NCBI GenBank assembly: GCA_947650365.1
Contig: OX393549.1
Span: 26,689,209-26,753,208 of the forward strand
DNA from: Chamaelirium japonicum
Taxonomy: Eukaryota > Streptophyta > Magnoliopsida > Liliales > Melanthiaceae
DNA: 64,000 nucleotides
Direction: 5' to 3'
Part shown: positions 35,823-45,461 of the stretch, piece by piece
Layout of the letters: every line of letters begins with the position of its first letter
How positions within the stretch are numbered: the stretch's first letter is position 1
Position numbers and translations under genes: made by a program
The notes under the pieces: model-generated
Seen by the model: only the letters and a program-made list of their open reading frames with translations
Told to the model about the DNA's origin: nothing
The model's database searches: none

Positions 35823-37425
35823 TTTAAGTTTGGCGGTGTGATGTATATTTTTGTAAAATCCTATATGCATCTAATTTCTACAAAATTTTTCTGTTCTAAT
35901 TTTGAATTTAAAAAAAAAAAAAAAAAAAAACCAAAAAAAAAAAATTTGTTTTTTTAATAATAATGCATCAACTCACGCTGTAGTGGGACAGCTCGGCACA
36001 TACATTTTCGTGTATGTGTGTCTAGTCTGTAGTCCCCTACCAAAACTACAGCGTCCGTATAGAAATCTATAGGCATTTGCATTTGCATGTTTTTATTTTT
36101 ATTTTTCATACTTTAGTTTCTTATCGTATTACTTTTGCAGTCCTTTTAGTTCTTTTCAAAAAAAAAAATATTATATTTATATTTTACCTTTATTTTAGAT
36201 TTTATAGTCTAATTTTATCGTACTCGAATAGGACTATAAGGTACTTGGTAATCAAGGTATAGAGTCCAAGGATCAGCTAGAAAAAGTATGTCTAATATGG
36301 TTCTGACCCTTAGTAGCCTTTTAGAGATTGTCAAAACAAACTAGACTTGACTTTTCACTTCACATCTGGCTTACACCTCTAGGGTCTAGATTCAAAGCTT
36401 TCATATCACCTAATAGTCACTTGGAGTCCTGATGAACCATGCGGATCTGGTTCACTTGGTAAAAAGAAAAAAAGAAAAAGTACTACCATATATCACCAGT
36501 GAATTCTAAGGTATAGCGGAAAGGGCTACCTATTAGCATGGTCTAGGACCTAATTATATAAAAGTCTTAACCTGTATGCCCTAATATGAGTGAAGCCTGG
36601 TCGATAGGGTTATGAGAATGATCCTATGGATGCAGAGTGAATCAAATATAAAGGCAACATGAGGATGGCTACCTAACTCATGAGAGCGTTGGCAGCGTGT
36701 CATGGGCATAGAGTGCAGCTAGCATGGTACAAGTTAGGAAGGGATATATAATTAGATCCAGAAAAAAAATGAGACCGAAAAAAAAAAGAAAAAAAAAAGA
36801 AAAGAAAATAGTGTGAAAGCCGTCGCTATAAATAATGTGGGGAAACTGGAATATCACATATAAAGCCGAAAGGTATTAAGGTGAATATCCACAACTCTCA
36901 CTAGCCTGTCTAGATTAGCTGGTTTTGACTCAGGTTCTAAGGTCGACTTTGACCGTTCTAGGAGACTGTTAGAATGTTATGAATGTAGAGAACCAAACCC
37001 CCATTTGTGTTGCCCAGACAGCACCGTGCACTCGAGCATAGTTGACCTTGATCTTTTCTAACGGGAAACTAATAGTTAGAACCTAAAGTGCTTACTTCGA
37101 AAACCGAAGCTTGGGCTAGATACCTTGTGAGTCTTGTGCCTTAGAAATTCTATTTTTGAGTACTTTTTAATTATTCTATGAAACCGACTTTTCTTATTTC
37201 TTATTTATATTAAAAATAAAAAAATAAACAAAAAAATTTGAATTTTGTGGGTAGATTCACTGCAAACCCTCACGAGACGAAACTCGTCCACTGGGGTAAC
37301 CCAGGGGTTTAAAGGCTTGCTGCACGTGCTAAGTGCAGTCGCGATTCCTGCGAAAGTGAGTTAGAAGTTTTTATTTTGTCATTTACTTTGTTTATTTTTC
37401 TTTTCTTACTCGAGGACGAGCAAGA
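35823..37425. other. 3' UTR of LARD-like element
   Basis: About 1.6 kb without a supported gene. It begins with TTTAAGTTTGGCGGTGTG (about 35824-35841), almost the same as the true polypurine tract region at 37427-37443. It contains A-runs (35908-35944, 36775-36810). Confidence 0.7.
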
Positions 37426-37427
37426 TT

Positions 37428-37441
37428 TAAGTTTGGGGGTG
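37428..37441 (+). other. polypurine tract of LARD-like element
   Basis: TAAGTTTGGGGGTG directly precedes the 3' LTR start TGTTGAGC. Confidence 0.75.
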
Positions 37442-39714
37442 TGTTGAGCGGCCAATTTGTGCGAATTATCCTTGTAGTATTATGCATATATCATCAGTTT
37501 GCTACGTAAAACTTTCATACTACACGTAAACTGCATGAGTTTCTTTGCACCATGATATAGTAGACTTTCGTACGAACCCAACGGCATATTGGTTCGCTCT
37601 CATACACATCATGCATGATAGTTATACTGTCTAATAATCCAAATTATTTCTTTTATCGATAATCGCATATTGGAATCTTATGGACGTCATTTCATGTGTG
37701 ATTTTCAGGGAATTGATCCGGTTATCGATGCAGTCAGTTCAAGAGCGGTATGATCAAGCAATGGATATTCTCATGGCAATGCGATGGAAGCTGTACAGAC
37801 CGTACGCGAACATTTCTGAAGGACCGATGATGAATGCGGATGATGATAAGTGGGTGACCAAGCCTTCCACGTGACCCCATTGCACCCAGCCTTTCATCTC
37901 ATTAATCACCGTCGTCCGATCCAACAATCCCATGCATGCATTACTCATGCACGTTCATTCCATCAAAACCCCATTGCACCCACCTCTCCTTTCCATTTAA
38001 TCCCAGCCATCCGATCCCCATCCTTCCATGCATGCAAGTGCACCGGAGCTCACCCAATATCTTCCTTTAAAACAGCACTCTCTTTCTCTCAGCCCAATCA
38101 GCAGCCGGCCCGTGTCCCTTCATACCCGAACCCACCGATCCCAGCATCCCATCATCCCAGCCGTCCGATGGCATGCAGGACCAGCAGCAACCGAACTTCT
38201 CTCTCCGGGATCTTCTCTCTAACTCAACTGAACGTTACTCTCTTTCTTTCCTTATTCTCTCTCTAGTCCGCACGTCTCTCTCGTCCCTCTTTCCTTATCA
38301 GCCCCGGATCCCAACCGAACACTACCGGACTTCTCTCCCTCTCTTTCCTTAAACAGCCCGAAAGTCTCTCTCTCTCCCGTTTCTTTCTCACCTCTCAAAT
38401 ACATCACAGCCATCCAAGCCCATGCATGCACCCGTGCATGGCACATGCAGCCGTACGATCAGCACCAGCGGCTCAGCTCTCTCCTACCCGAGAAACCCAT
38501 CACAACCGCCCAGTTCCGGGACTCTCTCTCTAAAGCCCAAACCGGAAACCCAGCTGTAGCTGAGTCCGATACTCTCTCCATCTTTCCTTATCTCTCTAAC
38601 CCGACCCATGCAAATACGAACGCTCAACCAAGTCACAGCTCTCTCTTTTTCTCTCTCTCTATCCTATATAAGGGGGCTAGCTTTGGACGAACCGAGGGGA
38701 GGGGGCTGCCATCTACTTTGATCTACAACCCACATCTTCCATCTACCACATATCAGAACACTCGCCACCATCTCCATCTTCATCACCACCGGAGCTTTAG
38801 ACGACCGAACCGAAGGCCATCTTCACCCTCTTCATCATCTCCGAGCCACGCAACCGTCTCCAAGCCAAGCCGAGCTCCATCCACGTCGCCATCATCGCCG
38901 GGTTCGTCATCTTCAAAGAAGCATCCGTCATCAACACACGCATGGCCATCCGAGGCTAACCACCCTATTCTAAGACCTGGATGAAGCCCTGTAGTCAGAT
39001 CTAAACTCTGCTTTTATGTGCTATTTTCATATTTTTATTCGTTCAATGAAATACTGTGATCTTATTTATCTCATGAAAGCTTGATAGGAATTGCATGCAT
39101 TAAGTCTGATTTATGCTCCGTTATTATCAGGGTTTTACAGAGGTCGATTTCATAGTTTTATTCTTCGTTATTACGGAAAGTTTTACGGGGAATTATTACA
39201 TAGTCTTGGCTTTTGTTATCACTACGAATTTTACGGAGAATTGTTTTATCTTATTCCTATGAAGCGAGAAAGATCGCTACATTAGGTTATCATAATTGTG
39301 CTTCTTATTGAATACCTTCCGCGGGGATAGATTGACTTCGAATCTCCGTGAGAATCCTGAAAATCATATAAAAGTATAGTTTAGATCGCTACTTGCGCGG
39401 ATTCTAGGGCTTAGAATATCACATCCATATCTGAACTTCCACACTGCACCGCATTACCTTAATTAGTTAATCTGCATGCTTTAATCTTGATTAGTTTACT
39501 TTTTCACAAACTCATAGAACCAAATCAACAACATTGCTCATTAAGTAACTTAGGTAGATAGATTAATAACCTTAGATTAGATAGTTCCCTTATTAGCAAT
39601 CCCTGTGGGATCGACCTCGTAATACGTACCGCTCCTACAAAGCGATTCGAGCACTTGCGAGTTATAATTTAGATCAAATTAGCCCTTAATTTAGGATTAG
39701 TTTAGATCGCAACA
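37442..39714 (+). mobile_element. 3' LTR of LARD-like element
   Basis: 2,273 bp, TGTTGAGCGG ... CGCAACA, same length as the 5' LTR with no indel; TATATAAG at 38665-38672. Followed by the ACAGC duplication. Confidence 0.95.
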
Positions 39715-40785
39715 ACAGCCTGTCCAGGGCTGATCCTGACCACATGCGACCAGCTCGCACATGGTAGAGATCGCCCAGTGGCTGGTGCTCGTAGCCCGCC
39801 CACGGCTTGCAGTAGCAGATCGTTGCATCCCTTGGATAGAGCGGCATCTTCCTCGAGGCCTCATTCATGAGGCACTGTGAGTCTAAGCTCTCAACTCAGC
39901 TCACCAGCTGGAGAGAGTATCTCAATCGTCGCCCGTAGCCCGCTGGGAGCACAGCTCTAGCCCACACGTAAAGAGATTGCCCCTTTTGCGAATAGGAACC
40001 TTAGAATGATATCTACGAACACCCATAGCTCGCTCAGGAGCTCATCAAACCCAACACCCACAGCTTGCTTAAGAGCTTGTATAAACCATGCAACCGCCAT
40101 AGAGCTTGCCTATAACAATAAGAAGAAGTAGGCGGATCAACGACACCAATGGAGTCACCATGGAGTACACCCACAACTCGCTCAGGAGCTCGCCTGATCA
40201 TGCAATGACCAAAGAGTCCGCTTGTTGGTGTTAGAAGAGGTTCTGAAGGTCCCCCCCTGGCCAGAAGCTCTCCCTCTTAATTTCTTGCAGAGGTCGCCCA
40301 CAATAAGGCGGTATCAAATCGACAGATGCCACCACCCCCGTGGAGCTACGTGGACGATTGCAGTCCAAGGAAGCTGGCAAAAGTCGGTCTAGGACCTCCC
40401 AGACTAGAGCTTTCCAGAATCTCCACCTGGCAAGGACAAGACCGGTGCATCCCCCTTTTCTACCGCCTGGCAGGCTAAACGACAAAGGCCATGAAGAGCC
40501 CATGTGGGCTGGCACATGGGGGTATAGAAGGTGCGGCAAGACACCACCATGAGTCAACCTCTGATGGCCTACAAAAAGCTATAAAGGTACGACCCGCGGC
40601 TCCAAAGTACACGTTCGAAACTCAAAAACCCTAACCCTTCCCAACTACTTTAGCTCTCCCTTGCCTATAACTTCGCTGACTTGAGCGTCGGAGGATCTGC
40701 ACTCCTAAGAGACCCAGCCATTCTCACACTTTCTCTGTCTTACAGGACGACCGCACGAGCCAGCAAAAAAAAATCCCCCTATATT

Positions 40786-40803
40786 TGGCATCGTCTTAGG
40801 ATC
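40786..40803 (+). other. probable primer binding site of C, worn
   Basis: TGGCATCGTCTTAGGATC lies two bases after the LTR end, where a minus-strand primer site is expected. I cannot match it to a tRNA with confidence. Confidence 0.4.
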
Positions 40804-40980
40804 TTTCGACTGGTTCCTGTGAGAACGCCCACGACCACACGGTTAAAGGTCTTGCTTCTCCGAGAATACCCGGATGGCCCCACCCATGCGGGGACAGAGA
40901 CGGGTGAAAGCTCATACCGGGGCTGCGCAAAGCGGCCCGCATGCTCAACTTCCCAACCCCCTGTCCTGCTTAGTGACCAA

Positions 40981-42720
40981 CTCCTTCTGGAGATGTTGGC
41001 CACTCAACGGGCCATGATGGACGAACTGGCGCGACTATGTCAGGCTCCGACGGCAAGCCAGAGGATTGATCTTTTCCTCGGGCTTGACTCACGACGGGGA
41101 GGGTCAGGGATCCCGCCCCAGCGTCCGGGAGTGTAGGTGGGGACCGCAGCCCCTGCGCGATCTCCCTCGGCCCCAGCATCGCACCAACCTACGATGGCGC
41201 CCACACGACGGGCATCCTAACTGGAGGCCCCTGTAGATGACGCAGTGGCACGCAGGGCGAAAGGACCGCTCTTGAGCGGCTGCAGTGACTCATCACCTAG
41301 TGCTCCAGCAACAAGTTGACCCCGCCATCGGCCCCTCCATGATGACGAAGCAGAAGTATGAACTCAGACGAGTCAAAAGCAAGGTCTCAAGGGCAAGACT
41401 GCAACTCACGCCATCGGCACGAGAAGAAGCCCATGGAGGAGCTACCCCGTACGGAAGCTCGAGAAGTGATGGCCTCTCACCGACCTACCCCGGTGTCGAG
41501 GCAAATATCAGAGAGGCGGCATAGCAGTCGCCAGGAGATCGCCCCCGGGCATCGCCGCAACGAAGGCCTGAGTCAGCCTAGAGGGAGTGTGCATGACCGC
41601 TTAGGGCCTGCACAGCCGCCTGTGGGAGATCCCCCAGGATGCTGGCAGCTGCCCAACATACCCGTCGACCTCTTGGAAGACCTCCCCGCCTGTGGTGGGA
41701 ACTCGCCCTTCACAAGAGAGGTTCACCAAGGGGGTTTTCCTCAGCACTGGACCCCACCGAAGTACGTGCTATTTAATGGATCCCAAGATCCTGTGGACTA
41801 CCTCCTGGCTTACCGAAAGTTGTTATTCTTTCGGGACCAGGACCACGCCCTATGTCGCACGTTCCCTAGCAGCTTGACCGGTTCGGCCTTAAACTGGTTC
41901 CACAAGCTACTATCTTGCTCCATTCCAAACTTCCCCATATTGTTTGGGTTGTTCTTGGAGCAATACTGTTGTAATCAGCAACCACTGAAGAGGATCGAAT
42001 CGTTGTTCACCCTGACCATGAGGGCGCAGGAGACCCTTCGATACTTCTCGACGAGATTTCAGAGTGCCTACCTCACCTTGGAGAACTCAACTGGGCAAGA
42101 TCGCACAGCGGTGAGTGCCTTCAGAGGCGCGCTTCCCAAAGGAGGCAAGCTCCATGATGGCTCGTCATCTCCGACCCCCGCACCATGGTCGAACTCTTTG
42201 CCCTGGTCTAACACTACATCAAGCTCGAAGACGTGGTTCTCGACTGAAAGGGTAAGATGGTCGAACAACGACCTTCCACCTCCTTGCAACCTCTCATCGT
42301 CAAAGCCGTGGAGCGACGCGAGGCACCCTCTGCGGCACCTGTTGTTGACCCTCTAACAACTCTGGCTGTGCCACCCTCAGAGGCACCAGTCACAGTGACC
42401 GGATGACCTACGAAATGGCATCTGCCTCCTGGTCTGGGAGAACGGGACTTTACTGTAATAACCCTCTCACCTGGGCAATATACTGCACCAGGTCAGGAGC
42501 GAGCCGTTTGTCCAATACCCCCCTCCTCTTCAGCAAGGTGAGCCCGGATCCACCGACAACACATGGCAATACGTGTTCCACAGAGGCGTCAACCACCACA
42601 CCAATCGGTGTCGAGCTCTGAGGAATCAGTTGGAGGACCTCATCACCATGGGTCATTTGGACCAATTCATCTCACCGCTAGCCAGATGATTCGAGGTCGT
42701 ACCCGCGTGAGCCCCTCAAG
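40981..42720 (+). pseudogene. gag: gag of element C, degraded
   Basis: An N-terminal helix (LLLEMLATQRAMMDELARL, near 40985) precedes the retrotransposon gag domain in the frame 41358-42170: PFTREVHQGGFPQHW, NGSQDPVDYLLAYRKLL, CRTFPSSLTGSALNWF, then RAQETLRYFSTRFQ. Around 42160 the frame shifts; in the new frame RTMVELFALV, HYIKLEDVVLD and KGKMVEQRP follow, separated by two stops. A later conserved patch (near 42562-42690, FHRGVNHHTNRC ... LEDLITMGHLDQF) is the gag-protease spacer typical of Tat elements. Gag would form the particle that packages RNA; this copy cannot. Confidence 0.8.
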
Positions 42721-42879
42721 AAGGAGATCGTCTGGGACCCGTGGAGCCTGCTCTACCACCACCTCCCCCGGGCAGGCTCACAATCTGCCACACCATCATC
42801 GGATGCTTGGGTGAGCCAAGGTCCAACAATGAAGTTCAGCGGCAAGTGAGGGAGGTGGAACGAATGCAAAAGGTGCACT

Positions 42880-43294
42880 CGATCTCCCTACTCCCTACTT
42901 TGCTTCAAACCCCAAGGTTGGAAGCCCGCGACTTCTTATGGTTTTCAGAGGATGATATGGTCAGGGTCGCCACTCCATATAATGACCCCCTCGTCATAAA
43001 CCTCATGATAGCCAATATAGAAGTGCAGCGCATCTTGATAGACTATAGGAGTGCCGTGGATATTCTCTTCTTATCGGATTTCCAGCGAATAGGATTACAA
43101 CAAGTCTACTTGTCCCCAGCAACGGGCTCCCTGAGTGGCTTCACAAGCGAGGTCGCTAAAGTGGTTGGGAAGATTACCCTGACTGTGACGGTGGTCCCCC
43201 AAGTTCGATAAGCCCTCTTTGCAGTAGTCAATGGGCAGTCCACTTTCAATGCCATCCTTGGGCGACCTTGGCTGAGGCAGATGAATGCGGTGTC
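42880..43294 (+). pseudogene. aspartic protease region of element C, active site lost
   Basis: The segment around LVINLMIANIEVQRILIDYRS and FLSDFQRIGL matches the retropepsin-like domain of gypsy elements. The active-site triad expected as D-(T/S)-G reads D-Y-R, so the enzyme is dead. A TAA at 43209-43211 is followed by ALFAVVNGQSTFNAILGRPW. The frame is then cut by the Cassandra insertion at 43300. Confidence 0.75.
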
Positions 43295-43353
43295 CTCGCT
43301 GTAACATCCGTCCCAAACACACAAGATTTTGTCCGTTTTACCCGTGCCCGCAC

Positions 43354-43423
43354 GAGAACTTCCCAGGGGGTCACCCATCCTGGTACTACTCTCGCCCGAG
43401 CACGCTTAACTACGGAGTTCTCA
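43354..43423 (-). other. 5S rRNA-like promoter segment in Cassandra 3' LTR
   Basis: The minus strand matches the 3' half of plant 5S rRNA, including the internal control region: box A AGTTAAGCGTGC, intermediate element GGGCGAGAGTAGTA and box C GGATGGGTGACC. It is 5S-derived, not a complete 5S gene. Confidence 0.9.
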
Positions 43424-43774
43424 CGAATTCCGTAGCGGCGCACGGTTTTAAAACGCGTCTTCTATGTTTGGGAGGGGAAATTATATAAGTAGCTCAGGAT
43501 CTCCTTCTCTCCAGGTGATGTAGAGCTAACTCATGGCCTTGTACACCTCACCTCACCTCACCTCACCTCATCCATCTTGGCATTCCCGCCTCAGGAGTCT
43601 TGGCTCTTGGCTATTGGCCTATTGGATCTTGGTCGTCACAATCCACCCCCCTTAGGGCTACAAGTCCACGTGTAGGGTTAGACACCCCCATTGCAAGGAG
43701 AACCGGCTCTGATACCATTTTGTAACATCCGTCCCAAACACACAAGATTTTGTCCGCTTTGCCCGTGCCCGCAC

Positions 43775-43844
43775 GAGAACTTCCCAGGGGGTCACCCATC
43801 CTGGTACTACTCTCGCCCGAGCACGCTTAACTACGGAGTTCTCA
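43775..43844 (-). other. 5S rRNA-like promoter segment in Cassandra 5' LTR
   Basis: Second copy of the 5S-like segment, 421 bp to the right, in the LTR that is 5' on the element's own strand. Confidence 0.9.
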
Positions 43845-44066
43845 CGAATTCCGTAGCGGCGCACGGTTTTAAAACGCGTCTTCTATGTTTGGGAGGGGAA
43901 ATTATATAAGTAGCTCAGGATCTCCTTCTCTCCAAGCGATGTAGAGCTAACTCATGGCCTTGTACACCTCACCTCACCTCACCTCACCTCATCCATCTTG
44001 GCATTCCCGCCTCAGGAGTCTTGGCTCTTAGCTATTGGCCTATTGGATCTTGGTCGTCACACTCGC

Positions 44067-45461
44067 CCAACCATCAGGCCCTCAAATTCCCCACTACTAT
44101 AGGGGTTATATATGATCATCAGGGGGAATCAGGTCATTGCTACAAGATGCGAGCAGGACGTCCACCATCTCGCCACCATTGGCGTTTCAGAAGCCAAGAG
44201 GCCAGCACCCTCCTAGCAGTTAGCTACCACAATGAGCAAGCTTCCTGGTAATCCAATAACGACTCTCCAACCTCACAAGATACCCACTTCACCCCCGCAG
44301 ATAGATCGCCCAGGTGGGAGCGGCGTTAGTCAAGAGCAGGGCGCGAGAGGTCGCCCCGCAGATGTTGCGAAGGGAAAATCCCCTATTGCGGAGCCCTTCC
44401 AAGAGATCGATATCGAAGATAATGGGATTCCGAGGGTTACCCACCTTGGGATGTCATTGACCGATGTTGAGGTATTTGCCTTAACAAATCTTCTCAAAGA
44501 TTATCGCGACGTATTCGCATAGAGTTTTGCCGATATGCCCGGGATCGACCCAGAGATCACCTGCCACCGTCTGCACACCATGCGCGACTTCCCTCCGGTC
44601 AAGCAGAAAGCCCGGCACATCCCGGTCGCAAAGGCCGCCGCGGTAGCGGTAGAGGTCGAAAAGCTAGAGCAGGCTGGCTTCATTCGAGAAGCATATTTCT
44701 CTGAGTGGATCTCCAATATCGTGGCAGTCCTAAAGAAGAGCGGAGCCGTCAGGGTGTGTATAGACTTCTTCGACTTCAACAAAGCATGCCCGAAGGATGA
44801 ATTTCCATTCCCTCGGATCGGAGCCCTAGTAGATGCGGCAGTCAGGTTCTGGGCTCTCTTATTTATGGATGGGTACTCTAGATACAACCAGATACCCCTC
44901 CACGTCGACGACTAGGAGAAGACCGCTTTCTACTTCGGAGAGGGGTACCAGAAGCTATTCTGCTACAAAATGATGCCCTTCGGACTCAAGAACGCTGGAG
45001 TGACCTACCAAAGGTTAGTCACTCACATGTTCAAAGATCAAGTCGGTAAAAATGTCGAGGTATATGTTGACAACCTCTTAGTAAAGAGCCGAGAGTGGGA
45101 GGGGCATGTCGCCGACCTTAGAGAAGTGTTTGACGTCCTGAGGAAATTCCAAATAAGGTTGAACTCGATGAAATGCGCATTCAGAGTGACCTCTGGAAAG
45201 TTCTTGGGATACCTGGTCACCCATCATGGGATCAAGGCCAATCCCGAACAAATCAGAGCGCTCGTCGAGATGCCCTCGCTGAGGATGCGGCAGGAAGTTC
45301 AATGGTTGAGCGGATGAATCGCGGCATTAAATTGCTTCATCTCAAAGTCTTCTGATAGTTACTGGCCTTTGTTCGAATTACTTCGAAAGGAAGCCGACAT
45401 TCACTGGGATGAGAAGTGCGAGCTCGCATTTAAGAAAGTTAAAGATTATCTCACCAATCCC
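44067..45461 (+). pseudogene. pol: reverse transcriptase of element C, truncated and inactivated
   Basis: Picks up after the Cassandra insert with linker sequence, then the RT: FADMPGIDPEITCHRL, WISNIVAVLKKSGAVRVCIDF, LFMDGYSRYNQIPLHVDD, MMPFGLKNAGVTYQRLV. The active-site YVDD reads YVDN (near 45065). In-frame stops at 44521 (expected Trp), 44914 (expected Gln) and 45316-45318 (expected Arg) all fit C-to-T or G-to-A changes. Similarity stops at about 45461 (FKKVKDYLTNP), where RNase H and integrase should follow. Instead the tail of the antisense gene begins: an internal deletion. Confidence 0.87.

Larger units (their letters stand above)
31635..39714 (+). mobile_element. young LARD-like non-autonomous LTR retrotransposon (8,080 bp)
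   Basis: Perfect 5-bp duplication ACAGC (31630-31634, 39715-39719). Two LTRs of exactly 2,273 bp differ at about 13 positions by eye (0.6%). At 1.3e-8 substitutions per site per year, a rate used for grasses, that is roughly 0.2 million years. The 3.5-kb interior has a tRNA-Asp primer site, one 593-codon ORF and a long 3' UTR, but no protease, RT or integrase. It must use enzymes of another element, possibly Athila/Tat-like given the primer site and the CGAGGACGAGCAAG motif before the polypurine tract. Confidence 0.95.
31277..39845. repeat. 146-bp tandem repeat in C 5' LTR, four units (split)
   Basis: The TTGCAGTAG landmark occurs at 31283, 31430 and 31576, and after the LARD at 39807. The unit carries AGCCCGCCCAGGGCT and CAGCTCGCACGTGGTAGAG. 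Confidence 0.85.
31127..40783 (+). mobile_element. 5' LTR of C, split by the LARD-like element
   Basis: LTR sequence at 31127-31634 and 39720-40783, about 1,572 bp when the insert is left out, against 1,564 bp for the 3' LTR. TATAAAGG is at 40580-40587. The right end is worn (ATA instead of ACA) and precedes TTTGGCATCG. Confidence 0.85.
43300..44061 (-). mobile_element. Cassandra-type TRIM retrotransposon carrying 5S rRNA-like LTRs (762 bp)
   Basis: Two 341-bp LTRs (43300-43640, 43721-44061) flank an 80-bp interior and are bordered by a perfect target duplication CTCGC (43295-43299, 44062-44066). On the minus strand the ends are TGTGACGACC ... GATGTTACA. The interior has a TGGTATCAGAGCC primer site (complementary to initiator tRNA-Met) at 43705-43717 and a purine tract (AAGGGGGGTGGAT) before the 3' LTR. 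No coding capacity. The LTRs differ at about five sites (1.5%). It sits in the protease-RT linker of element C. Confidence 0.95.

Noticed and set aside
43354-43844. 5S rRNA genes
   Set aside because: Only the 3' half of 5S is present, inside the paired LTRs of a Cassandra element.
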